Assembly (NCBI RefSeq): GCF_011046735.1
Contig: NZ_CP049258.1
Span: forward strand, 868,001 to 932,000
DNA: 64,000 nucleotides
Source: Nordella sp. HKS 07
GTDB lineage: Bacteria > Pseudomonadota > Alphaproteobacteria > Rhizobiales > Aestuariivirgaceae
Direction of reading: 5' to 3'
The notes below the pieces were generated by a model, which saw only the letters and a program-made list of their open reading frames with translations, did no database searches and had not been told where the DNA came from. Made by a program: the position numbers and the translations under genes. Of this stretch, positions 44,640 to 54,587 are shown piece by piece (position 1 is the stretch's first letter; every line of letters begins with the position of its first letter).

Positions 44640-45671
44640 CTAGCGAGCCAGCGCGACGGGTTCCCTGTAACGCTCGCCCTTGGCCATCATCGCCCAGGCC
44701 ATGCGGGCAATCTTGTTGGCGAACGCGATCGCGGCCACCTTTGTCGGCCGCCGCTCCAGCAGCTTGGCAAGCCATGGCCGATGCTTGGTGCCGTGGATTT
44801 TCGCGTATCGGATCACCGCCAACGCGCCAGCACAGAACAGCGAGCGCAGGTATCGATCGCCCTGTTTGGTGATATTGCCAAGCCTCTCCCTGCCTCCACT
44901 GGAGTTCTGCTTCGGCACCAGCCCAATCCAGGCTGAGAAGTCGCGTCCCGAGCGAAACGCCCTCGGATCGGGAATACTGGCGACCAGCGCGGTTGCCAGC
45001 GCCGGACCGACCCCGGGGAGTTCGTCGAGCCGACGGCTGGTCTCGTTTGAGCGATGCCAGGCGTTGATATGCTGGTCGAACGTCAGGATCTGCCGCTTCA
45101 GCTGCCATAGTTGACGGCCCAGTGCCTCCAGGCACTCGCGCGCAATCTCGGGCACGCGTCCATCGTCGGGATCGGCAACCACATCGAGCAGCTTCTCGAC
45201 GCCATTGCGGCCGACTGGTGCGACAATGCCAAACTCGGCAAGGTGGGCGCGGATCGCATTGATCAGCGCAGTCTGCTGGCGAATGAACAGATGCCGCGTA
45301 CGGTGGAGCATCAGACAGGCTTGCTGGTCGGGTGTCTTGGTCGGCACGAACCGCATGCTTGGCCGCTGCACCGCCTCGCAAATGGCCTCGGCATCGGCCG
45401 CATCGTTCTTCTGGCGTTTCACATACGGCTTCACATAGGCCGGCGGCATCAATCGAACCGTGTGCCCGAGTGCCTGCAACTCGCGCGACCAGTGGTGCGA
45501 GGACGCGCATGCCTCGATACCAACCACACAAGGCGAAAGCTTCCTGAAGAAACCGAGAACCCGTGACCGCTTGAGACGCTGGCGAATAACCCCCTGGCCG
45601 TCTGCGTCAATGCCGTGAACCTGGAAAACAGACTTCGCAATGTCGAAACCGATTGTCGTCACCGCTTGCAT
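44640..45671 (-). CDS. IS110 family transposase
   Basis: 343 aa DEDD-type transposase. N-terminal DEDD domain with TTIGFDIAKSVFQVHGIDAD and VVGIEACASSHHWSRELQAL, then KNDAADAEAICEA; C-terminal Transposase_20 domain with LDELPGVGPALATALVASIP and DFSAWIGLVPKQNSSGGRER containing the conserved Ser. Full length, with no stop or frameshift, so possibly active. IS110 elements lack clear inverted repeats, so the ends of the element cannot be fixed from this sequence alone. It sits beside the truncated cyclase/TPR tail and within a group of broken genes. Confidence 0.9.
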   Translation of the reverse strand: MQAVTTIGFDIAKSVFQVHGIDADGQGVIRQRLKRSRVLGFFRKLSPCVVGIEACASSHHWSRELQALGHTVRLMPPAYVKPYVKRQKNDAADAEAICEAVQRPSMRFVPTKTPDQQACLMLHRTRHLFIRQQTALINAIRAHLAEFGIVAPVGRNGVEKLLDVVADPDDGRVPEIARECLEALGRQLWQLKRQILTFDQHINAWHRSNETSRRLDELPGVGPALATALVASIPDPRAFRSGRDFSAWIGLVPKQNSSGGRERLGNITKQGDRYLRSLFCAGALAVIRYAKIHGTKHRPWLAKLLERRPTKVAAIAFANKIARMAWAMMAKGERYREPVALAR

Positions 45672-45799
45672 ATCGAGCTCCTCCGAATCGTGGTCACCTT
45701 TTGGCCACCAATCCTATGGCACTTGCGCACCAGGTGGAGGAGCCGTCCACAGCATCAGAAGCGGACTCCAGCATGCGGCGCTTTCGAGTTCCGACGCAG

Positions 45800-46078
45800 T
45801 TACTCCGGAAGGCCAGCTTTGCGAAGGTCTTCGGCAATCCTGTCGCGCAGCGCCATGTGGCGGTAGGGGTGGAATTCGGTCGTTCGCCCAATCCTGTATT
45901 GAGGGTTTGTCGCCAGATATTGCTTGGCCTCCTCACGTGCTTCCTCCAGGCTGCCAAGCCGCGCCAGGGCGGCCGTCAATACAACCCGGGACTCGTTTTG
46001 ATCTGTGGCATTCCTCAGAGCCTTTGCCGCTACCTCATTCAGACCGGCGGCGTATTGGATCGGCGATTGAAGGACCAT
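45800..46078 (-). pseudogene. C-terminal fragment of an adenylate cyclase/TPR-type protein
   Basis: About 92 residues with a TPR-like pair of helices (VVLTAALARLGSLEEAREEA) and the ending FHPYRHMALRDRIAEDLRKA GLPE, the usual tail of rhizobial class III adenylate cyclases with TPR repeats. No catalytic domain or start signal is present upstream, so this is a remnant, probably cut by rearrangement near the IS110 element. Confidence 0.6.
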
Positions 46079-46126
46079 TCCCAGCAGCGATCATTGTAGC
46101 CTCCTATTTGACTTGTCCCCTTGGCG

Positions 46127-47797
<1,671 letters not shown>

Positions 47798-47981
47798 TCA
47801 TTTTCTACCGATCCAGCCGGCTCGGGGTGCCGGTTGATGTCCGCTTGGCCCAAAAGCGACAGGCTGCGGATAATGCTGCCGGTTGCTCGGGAGCGATCGG
47901 TTAGCTAGTGGCCCATCGAGTCTTTTCGCTGTGCTATCGAGCCGTCCGCCCGGCAGACTAATGGAGTCGGGACGATGGAAT

Positions 47982-48199
47982 TCAGCTCACCAGGTCGAAG
48001 AGGCCTATGCACTCAGCCACAAAAGCCTCAGCACCTGCGCCAAGCTCGGCGCGCGCGGGGCGCGCCAGCATCACCTGGCTCGGCCGCGTCTAATCCGCCA
48101 AGAGCCGCGTCACTAGCGCGTTGCCGTCATAGGACATGGTTGCCACCGGCTTCGTCGACAGAAGGCTGTAGCCGAAGCCCCCCGCGACGAGGCCGCGCG
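47982..48199 (-). pseudogene. truncated copy of the 3' end of a LysR-domain gene
   Basis: About 72 codons aligned without frameshift to the last part of the flavin reductase-LysR fusion gene (49290-49505): LVAGGFGYSLLSTKPVATMS and the closing AECIGLFDLVS. One codon (GAG in the intact gene) is TAG here. The 5' part is missing; the homology stops at 48199, where the hydroxyacid dehydrogenase fragment begins on the other strand. Confidence 0.8.
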
Positions 48200-48503
48200 G
48201 CTCGCATTGCTGCCCGAAGGCGCCAAACTTACCAATGTCTCGCGTGGCCAAGTCGTCGATGAAGCGGTCATGATCGAGGCCTTGCGCAGCGGCCGCATCG
48301 CCGAGGCGACGCTCGATGTCTTCGTCCAGGAGCCCTTGCCGGAAGGCCATCCGCTATGGTCGCTCGACAATGTGCTGATCACGCCGCATCTCGCCAGCAA
48401 CACCACCCCGGCCATCGCGGCGCGCGATGTCGCCGAGAGCATTCGGCGCATCCGCTGGGGCGAACGGCCGCTTCACCACGTCGATCCGAAACGGGGATAT
48501 TGA
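48198..48503 (+). pseudogene. truncated copy of the 3' end of the hydroxyacid dehydrogenase gene
   Basis: 306 bp, aligned without gaps to 40251-40556, ending exactly at the stop codon. Eight of 98 residues differ. It carries the catalytic Arg, Glu and His region but no nucleotide-binding domain. Joined head to head with the LysR fragment. The following 358 nt (48504-48861) hold no supportable gene. Confidence 0.85.
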
Positions 48504-48861
48504 TCGACAACCGGCAAGAACGGCGTTGTGACGGCGTCGCCCCATCCCAGCGAGATGGTTGCACCGCCGGTTATAACTCCCGCCTTCTCCTGACTGAGGC
48601 TCTTGCTGCGCCTGATGCTGGTGCCGCTGTTCGTGGAGGTCGTCAATGAAATCGTCACCAAGCACAGCCGACCAGGGGGCGCCTGCCTAATGCGCAAATG
48701 GTCTGCTTAACTTCTGTGCCGTCCTCGACCGACGATTCAAAATTGTTGTTAAAGAGCGAGTTACAACCTAACATCTGTTCGGTCGAGTCGGAAAGCTCAA
48801 CATTGTCGTTGAGCTGATGATTCGCGCGCGGTGGCATCCGCGCCAGTCACAGGAGGCTAAT

Positions 48862-49188
48862 GTGGCAAAGAAAGCAGCGAAGAGAGCCTTGGTGAGACGT
48901 GCGGTAAAGAGGAAAGCCGTCAAGGGCGCCTTGAAGAGGCGCGCCGTCAAGAAAGCCGTCGTTCGCAAAGCCGTGAAGCGTCGGGCGGTCAAGAAAGCCG
49001 TCGTTCGCAAAGCCGTGAAGCGTCGGGTGGTCAAGAAGGCCATCGCGCGCAAAGCCTTGAAGCGTCGGGCGGTCAAGAAGGCCATTGCGCGCAAAGCCAT
49101 CAAGCGTGCAATCGTCAAGCGGGCGCTCCGGCAAGCGATCGTTGCTCGCGCGCTCAGCGAAACGGGCGGTGGTTCGGGCTCCGAATGA
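48862..49188 (+). CDS. very basic Ala/Lys/Arg/Val repeat protein (histone H1-like)
   Basis: 108 aa starting at a GTG five bases after AGGAGG; an upstream in-frame ATG (48817) has no ribosome binding site. The protein is about half Lys, Arg, Ala and Val and consists largely of a 14-residue repeat VKRRAVKKAVVRKA (four full copies and a partial fifth), ending in an uncharged ALSETGGGSGSE tail. Composition resembles bacterial histone H1-like or AlgP-type C-terminal domains that bind DNA or RNA non-specifically, but here it stands alone without a partner domain. Function inferred from charge only. Confidence 0.6.
   Translation: MAKKAAKRALVRRAVKRKAVKGALKRRAVKKAVVRKAVKRRAVKKAVVRKAVKRRVVKKAIARKALKRRAVKKAIARKAIKRAIVKRALRQAIVARALSETGGGSGSE
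48931..49137 (+). repeat. 42 bp in-frame tandem repeat
   Basis: Units 48931-48972, 48973-49014, 49015-49056, 49057-49098 and a partial 49099-49137, each coding 14 residues. Units 1-2 and units 3-4 are most alike (VV versus IA at the tenth and eleventh residues), suggesting duplication of a pair. Confidence 0.8.
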
Positions 49189-49289
49189 GCTGAATGCGCC
49201 AGTTGCGCCCCGTCACTCCAGACGGGGCGCATGGATCTCGGACGGGTTGCTGATCAATGGCTCCCGACTTTCGGTCGGGATGACCGAAC

Positions 49290-50468
49290 TCAGTTTGCCA
49301 CGCCGAAGAGACCTCTGCACTCCGCCGCGAAAACTTCAGCGCCGGCGCCAAGTTCAGTGTGCGCGCGGCGCGCCAGGACCACCTGGCTCGGCCGTGTCTC
49401 ATCCGCCAGGGGCCGCGTCACCAGCGCGTTGCCGTCATAGGACATGGTTGCCGCCGGTTTCGTCGACAGAAGGCTGTAACCGAAGCCGCCGGCGACGAGG
49501 CTGCGCGCCATCTCGAAGGACGCGGTGCGAAAGCGGATATGGGGCGTAAGCCCCCTCTCGCTGAACAGCGACAAGAAGTATTCCCCGCTCGGCGGCGGCT
49601 CGAGAAGGATCAAGGGCTCGTTTGCCAGCGTCGCCAGCGGCAAGGCGCTCTCCCGCGCCAGCGGATGGTTCTCGGCGAGCAGAACATAGGGTTGAAGTTC
49701 GGTGAGAAGCTCGGTCTCGATCTGGTCGCCCAGATTGAAATCATAGATGAGGGCGAGATCGACATCGCCGGCCTTGATCGCCTCGAGAACGCGCCGGTGG
49801 TCGCCTTCGACCAGCTTGAGATCGATCTGGCGGCCCCGGGCGGCGAGGCGGCTCAGCACCTGCGGCACCACATGCGGGCCGAAAGTATGAAAGGCGCCAA
49901 GCCGGACCGATTCCACGTCTTCCGACTGACCGTCGCGCCGGGTGTCGATGCGCGACGGCGTGCCGTAGGCGCGGTTGGCATAGATCAAGGGTGATCCGCG
50001 ATCGAGGGCGAATATCTCCTCGACGCTGCCGATAATCACATAATGCGTGCCGATTTTCTGCGCCGACAGGATGCGGCAATCGAAGGCGGCCAGCGCGTCG
50101 ACGACGCGCGGCGCACCGGTGGCGAGCGTGGTCCAACTGGTGCAGGAGAATTTATTGCCGTCCGGCGTCTTGAAGCGTCCGGCGAAGCAATCGGAGATGA
50201 AGGACTGGTCGTCGCGCAGCACATTCACGCAGAAGATGCCGTTGTCGATGATCGCCTGCGCCGCCGGGCTCAGATGATGCACACAGACGAGCAGCGTCGG
50301 GCGCGACGTGTCGGCCGAAACCGAGGCCATCGCCGATACGGTGACGCCATGGCGGCCCGCCTGGCCCTCGGTGGTGACGACATTGACCGTGCAGGCGGCA
50401 AGCCCCATGCCATTCAGGAAGCGCTGCCGGAGCGCCGGATCGGGAGAATTATCTGGAGCTTCGGCCAT
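49290..50468 (-). CDS. flavin reductase fused to a LysR-type ligand-binding domain
   Basis: 392 aa, two domains. Residues about 14-168 are an HpaC/RutF-type flavin reductase (AACTVNVVTTEGQAGRHGVT, SRPTLLVCVHHLSPAAQAII, FCVNVLRDDQ, GTHYVIIGSVEEI). Residues about 186-388 are a LysR substrate-binding (type 2 periplasmic-binding fold) domain: GAFHTFGPHVVPQVLSRLAA, DVDLALIYDF, PLILLEPPPSGEYFLSLF, VAGGFGYSLL. There is no HTH. The gene begins 12 nt after an ABC transporter ATPase gene and is last in that operon. By analogy with the reductase of Acinetobacter 4-hydroxyphenylacetate hydroxylase, which has a C-terminal MarR-like regulatory domain, the LysR domain may make flavin reduction depend on the imported substrate. 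A candidate oxygenase partner is the HpaB-type protein at 33254. Confidence 0.85.
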   Translation of the reverse strand: MAEAPDNSPDPALRQRFLNGMGLAACTVNVVTTEGQAGRHGVTVSAMASVSADTSRPTLLVCVHHLSPAAQAIIDNGIFCVNVLRDDQSFISDCFAGRFKTPDGNKFSCTSWTTLATGAPRVVDALAAFDCRILSAQKIGTHYVIIGSVEEIFALDRGSPLIYANRAYGTPSRIDTRRDGQSEDVESVRLGAFHTFGPHVVPQVLSRLAARGRQIDLKLVEGDHRRVLEAIKAGDVDLALIYDFNLGDQIETELLTELQPYVLLAENHPLARESALPLATLANEPLILLEPPPSGEYFLSLFSERGLTPHIRFRTASFEMARSLVAGGFGYSLLSTKPAATMSYDGNALVTRPLADETRPSQVVLARRAHTELGAGAEVFAAECRGLFGVAN

Positions 50469-50480
50469 GGATTACCTCCT

Positions 50481-51623
50481 TCAAGCCGGCAGGATGACGG
50501 CCTCGTCGAGCGCCACCGAGAGCGCGATCTCTGAACCGAGTGGTGCCTGGTCGATCGCCGTTGCCCCCTTGGTGCGCAGTTCGATCAGGCCTATTCCCGC
50601 AACATTGACCCGGGTCTGCGTATGCGTGCCTTGATAGATATGCGCGGCGACATTGCCCTTGATGATATTGGCGCCCACGCTCCGGGGCCCGGCGATCTCG
50701 ATATGCTCCGGCCTGATGAAGATATGGACCATCTGGCCGTCTTTGATTTCCTGGCGCGCCAGCTGCCGGCCGTTCAGGGTAATCTCCGGACAGACCTCGA
50801 AGCGCAAATCCTGGCCCTGCTTCTGGCAGCGCGCTCTAGGCAAGGCGTTGATCTCGCCGATGAAGGAGGCGACAAAGCCGTTGGCCGGCTGGGTGTAGAG
50901 CTCGATCGGCGCCGAGACCTGCTGCACCTCACCGCGATTCATGACTACCACGCGGTCCGACAGGCTGAGCGCCTCGCCCTGATCATGGGTCACGAAGATG
51001 GTGGTGAGGCCGGTCTTCTGATGCAGCTCCTTGAGCTCGACCTGCATCTGCAGACGCAGATTCTTGTCGAGCGCGGAGAGCGGCTCGTCGAGGAGCAGCA
51101 CTTTCGGCCTTATGACGATGGCGCGCGCCAGAGCGATGCGCTGCTGCTGGCCGCCCGAGAGCTGGCGCACCCGCCGCCCCTCCATGCCGGAGAGCTTCAC
51201 CATGTCGAGGGCCCGCTCGACCTCGGCCTGGACCTGCCTGGCCGGCAGTTTTCGCATGCGCAGGCCGAAGGCGATATTGTCGAAGACATTCATATGCGGG
51301 AAGAGCGCATAGCTTTGGAACACCATGCCGGTCTCGCGCATATAGGGCGGAACACTGGAGATGTCCTTGCCGTCGATATGGATGGCGCCCGAGCTCTGCG
51401 TCTCGAAGCCCGCCACCATATTGAGGAGCGTGGTCTTGCCGCAGCCCGAGGGGCCGAGGAGCGTCATGAACTCGCCCTTGCGAATGCTAAGCGAAGCCTT
51501 ATGCACGGCGGTGACATTGGCGAAGGTCTTCGTCACCTCGACGATATCCACCGAATGGCCGCTGTCCCCGCCGGTACCACCTAGCCGGTTGTTCTTATTC
51601 ATGCTGGTCGAGCCACCTGTCAT
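50481..51623 (-). CDS. ABC transporter ATP-binding protein (PotA-like)
   Basis: 380 aa. Walker A GPSGCGKTTLL, signature LSGGQQQRIALARAI, Walker B VLLLDEPLSALD and His switch FVTHDQGEALSLSDR are intact; a C-terminal TOBE-type domain follows. The ATG at 51623 shares one base with the stop of the upstream permease (TGATG), so translation is coupled; a second ATG at 51602 is possible. It energises a polyamine/opine-type importer with the two permeases and solute-binding protein encoded upstream. Confidence 0.95.
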   Translation of the reverse strand: MTGGSTSMNKNNRLGGTGGDSGHSVDIVEVTKTFANVTAVHKASLSIRKGEFMTLLGPSGCGKTTLLNMVAGFETQSSGAIHIDGKDISSVPPYMRETGMVFQSYALFPHMNVFDNIAFGLRMRKLPARQVQAEVERALDMVKLSGMEGRRVRQLSGGQQQRIALARAIVIRPKVLLLDEPLSALDKNLRLQMQVELKELHQKTGLTTIFVTHDQGEALSLSDRVVVMNRGEVQQVSAPIELYTQPANGFVASFIGEINALPRARCQKQGQDLRFEVCPEITLNGRQLARQEIKDGQMVHIFIRPEHIEIAGPRSVGANIIKGNVAAHIYQGTHTQTRVNVAGIGLIELRTKGATAIDQAPLGSEIALSVALDEAVILPA

Positions 51624-52417
51624 CAGTGAGAATCTATCGCGAGGACCTTGCGCAGGCCGAGGAAGTGATTGGCCACCAGCAGTATCAGCATGGTGGAGAT
51701 GATGAGCAGCGCCGAGACCGCGGCGACCGTGGGATCGGTATATTCGCGCATGTAGTTGTACATGGCGACGGGCAGCGTCTGGGTGCGGCTCGCCGTGACA
51801 TAAAGCGAGGCCGAGAATTCGGTGAGCGACAGGATCGCCGCCACCAGCCAGCCGCCGGCCATGCCCGGAATGATGAGGGGTATGGTGATGCGGCTCAGCA
51901 CCATCAAGGGCGAGGCGCCGAGATTGGCGGCGGAGCGCTCGAGATTGGGATCGATATTGAGCAGGCTCACATAGACGGCGCGGGCGACGAAGGGCAGCAC
52001 CAGCACCACATGGGTGATGATGATGATGGTGAGCGTCTGGGTGAGGCTCAATCGCGCCCCGAGCAGCAGGAAGCCGAAGCCCGTGGTGAAATGCGGGATG
52101 ATCAGCGGCGAGGACAGGATACCCTCGAGCAGGCTCTTGCCCGGGAAAGCATAGCGCACGACCAGGAAGGCGAAGGCCGTGCCGACGGCGAGCGCCAGCG
52201 TCGAGGAAATCAAGGCGATGATGAGGCCGGTCTGGAAAGCAGCGCGGAAATCCGGATAAGTGAGCGCCTTCTCATACCAGCGCAGCGAGAAGCCCTCGGG
52301 CGGGAAGGACAGGATCTCGCCCGGATTGAACGATGTCATCACCACGACGATCGCCGGGATCGTCATGTAGAACAGGATGCAGCTGACGACCAGCCAGAAC
52401 AGTGTTTGTCTCCACAT
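51623..52417 (-). CDS. ABC transporter permease (PotC-like)
   Basis: 264 aa, about six membrane helices, with the EAA-type loop SAANLGASPLMVLSRITIPL. The frame continues upstream to 53008, but that section is the shadow of the neighbouring permease gene; the ATG at 52417 begins a normal first membrane helix (WRQTLFWLVVSCILFYMTIP). 17 nt after the other permease gene. Confidence 0.9.
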   Translation of the reverse strand: MWRQTLFWLVVSCILFYMTIPAIVVVMTSFNPGEILSFPPEGFSLRWYEKALTYPDFRAAFQTGLIIALISSTLALAVGTAFAFLVVRYAFPGKSLLEGILSSPLIIPHFTTGFGFLLLGARLSLTQTLTIIIITHVVLVLPFVARAVYVSLLNIDPNLERSAANLGASPLMVLSRITIPLIIPGMAGGWLVAAILSLTEFSASLYVTASRTQTLPVAMYNYMREYTDPTVAAVSALLIISTMLILLVANHFLGLRKVLAIDSH

Positions 52418-52434
52418 GGCTCTCGCGGCTCCCG

Positions 52435-53289
52435 TCAGTGGATCGCCGTCTGCCGCTCGAGGCGGCCGGCGACGAGTTTCATGAGCGCCAAGCTGGCGAA
52501 AGCGCTGATCAGCGCGATCACGCTGAGCGTGGCGGCGAAGGGGAAGTTCAGGGCCGAGAAGCCCTGCAGATAGATGGCGTTGGAGATCATGAGAACCTTG
52601 CCGCCGCCGATGAGCTGCGGGGTGGCGAAGGCGCTCATCGTCCAGGCGAAGATCACAATGAATCCGGAGACGATCCCGGGCATGGTGAGGGGGATGATCA
52701 CGCGCAGGATGACGGTCGCGGGCGGAGCGCCCAGATTGGCGGCGGCCTTCTCGTAATCGGTATTGATATGGCTGATGGCGGTGGCGAGGATGATGATCAT
52801 CACCGGCATGGCGAACTGGACCAGCGCGATGACGACACCGGCGCGCGTATACATGAAGGTGACGGGCTCGGCGATGATGCCGAGATTCATGAGCACCGTA
52901 TTGAGGAAGCCATTGGTGCCGAGCACCAGCATCCACGCATAGGTGCGCACGATCTCGCCGGTGAACAACGGCGTGATCGACAACAGGATGAGGAGCGTTC
53001 TGATCCACTCGACCTTGGTACGCACCAGCGCGAAGGCGATCGGATAGGACAGTATCAGCGTGAAGAAGGCGGTGGCGAGGCTCAGCACGAAGGTATTGAC
53101 GACCGCCATGAAGTAGACCGGCCGGTAGATGCGGGCGAAATTGTCGAGCGTGAAACCGCCGACATCGAGAGAGCCGGGGATGAATTCGCGGAAACTGTAT
53201 TGCAGGATCTCAGCCAGCGCCGCGAGGAAGATGACCGCGACGAGTATGGCCGGAACCAGGAACGGGATGAGGAAGGGGCGCTTGGACAT
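52435..53289 (-). CDS. ABC transporter permease (PotB-like)
   Basis: 284 aa, about six membrane helices (FLVPAILVAVIFLAALAEIL onward) and the EAA loop KAAANLGAPPATVILRVIIPL shortened here to family core. The ATG at 53289 is preferred over the frame-opening codon at 53331, because the latter would place the start inside the intercistronic hairpin. Partner of the PotC-like permease. Confidence 0.9.
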   Translation of the reverse strand: MSKRPFLIPFLVPAILVAVIFLAALAEILQYSFREFIPGSLDVGGFTLDNFARIYRPVYFMAVVNTFVLSLATAFFTLILSYPIAFALVRTKVEWIRTLLILLSITPLFTGEIVRTYAWMLVLGTNGFLNTVLMNLGIIAEPVTFMYTRAGVVIALVQFAMPVMIIILATAISHINTDYEKAAANLGAPPATVILRVIIPLTMPGIVSGFIVIFAWTMSAFATPQLIGGGKVLMISNAIYLQGFSALNFPFAATLSVIALISAFASLALMKLVAGRLERQTAIH

Positions 53290-53301
53290 TGGCAAATGAA
53301 A

Positions 53302-53330
53302 TGGATGGCCCGCTTGCGGCGGGCCATCCA
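53302..53330. promoter_or_regulatory. intercistronic hairpin between solute-binding protein and permease genes
   Basis: Perfect 12 bp stem TGGATGGCCCGC (53302-53313) / GCGGGCCATCCA (53319-53330) with a 5 nt loop and no T-run. In ABC operons such hairpins protect the solute-binding-protein part of the message and lower expression of downstream permeases. Confidence 0.7.
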
Positions 53331-53338
53331 ATGTCCGC

Positions 53339-54364
53339 TTATTGCATCATGTTCTCGGTGAACCACACCTTCCAGGTGGGCAGCAGCTTGGCCTGGACCT
53401 CATCCGGTGTCACGATCGCCTGGGTCGACCACTGCTCCGGCGTGGTGAAGATGCCCGGCAGTTTGGCGAGCTCCGGATCGATCTGGGCATCCTTGTTCAT
53501 GGGCGAGCATTTGTGGAAGTTGCAGATATCGCGCTGCACGATCGGATCGAGCGCGACATTGATGAACTCCTGCGCCGCGTCGAGCTTCTTGGTGCCCTTG
53601 TTGATGCCGAGCGCGCCGATGCCGACGACCGCCCCTTCCTTCGGGATCTCGATGGTGATCGGCACGCCGTTCTGGATCAGGTGATAGGCGTTGATCGACA
53701 GCATGATCTGGACCGGCGTTTCGCCCGTCTTGAGAAGATCCTGGCTGGTCGCGTCCGACTGGTAGAAGGCCTTGATATTGGGCTTGAGCTTTTCGAGCAG
53801 CGGAATGCCGGCTTCCCATGTGGTGGCGTTGCCGCCGGCCAGGATCGCCGATGCGACGATGATGTGGCTCGGATCGAAATCCGGCATCGACAGCTTACCC
53901 GCCACACCTTCCGACCACAGGTCGTTCCACGAGCTGATGCGGAAGTCCTTGGGCATGAGATCGGTGCGGAAGACCGGGCTATAGACATAAGAATAGACGC
54001 CGACTTCATAGTCGCCGCGATCCGCCGCCGGATGCAGGTTGGCGAAATTCGGGATCTTGCTCTTGTCGAGTTTCTCGAAGAGGCCGTCGGACTGATAGAG
54101 ATAGCCGACATGGCTCGTCGTATAGGTCACGTCCGATTCAGGATTGTCCTTGGCGACTTTCGCTTTGGCGAGCCGGTCGAGCGTGCCGCCGGTGATGAAC
54201 TCGACCTCCATCCCGGTGCGCTTTGTGAACTCCTTGGCGATGATGGCGGCGCCGTCCTTCCAATTGCCGCCCCAGACGCTGACAATGAGCTTTTCCTGCG
54301 CCGAAGCGGCGGTGCTGGCGAGGGTGACGACGAGCGCGCCGAGCGCGACCCAAAGCTTCTTCAT
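53339..54364 (-). CDS. ABC transporter substrate-binding protein (PotD-like, family 1)
   Basis: 341 aa periplasmic binding protein. Signal peptide KKLWVALGALVVTLASTAAS A, mature part starting QEKLIVSVWGGNWKDG. The SDVTYTTSHVGYLYQSDGLF, SSWNDLWSEGVAGKLSMPDF and FHKCSPMNKDAQ segments are typical of spermidine/putrescine-type binding proteins. The ATG at 54364 is preceded by AGGGAG; the frame-opening codon at 54418 is not supported. First intact gene of the import operon; a closely similar but frameshifted copy lies directly upstream. Confidence 0.9.
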   Translation of the reverse strand: MKKLWVALGALVVTLASTAASAQEKLIVSVWGGNWKDGAAIIAKEFTKRTGMEVEFITGGTLDRLAKAKVAKDNPESDVTYTTSHVGYLYQSDGLFEKLDKSKIPNFANLHPAADRGDYEVGVYSYVYSPVFRTDLMPKDFRISSWNDLWSEGVAGKLSMPDFDPSHIIVASAILAGGNATTWEAGIPLLEKLKPNIKAFYQSDATSQDLLKTGETPVQIMLSINAYHLIQNGVPITIEIPKEGAVVGIGALGINKGTKKLDAAQEFINVALDPIVQRDICNFHKCSPMNKDAQIDPELAKLPGIFTTPEQWSTQAIVTPDEVQAKLLPTWKVWFTENMMQ

Positions 54365-54587
54365 CTGGACATTTCTCCCTGTTTGTTTGGCGTTTTCTAT
54401 ATTGACCCTGCGTAGCAACGCCTGCTTGAGGATCGGGACAATCTTACGGACAGGACTAAATCAGAGAATTATTATTTTTTGTTGGTCTGCTTCCAATGTT
54501 CCTAAGCAGAAGGCCACTCGCCAAAAACAAATGCGCCAGGCCGTTGCCGGCCTGGCGCATCCGCAAAGAAAGTCCGAAAAACGCCGC

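Noticed and set aside
48931-49137. Tandem repeats considered as a CRISPR-like array
   Set aside because: Units are contiguous with no spacers, keep the reading frame and code for a basic protein.
52418-53008. N-terminal extension of the PotC-like permease frame
   Set aside because: Shadow of the PotB-like gene; true first helix starts at 52417.
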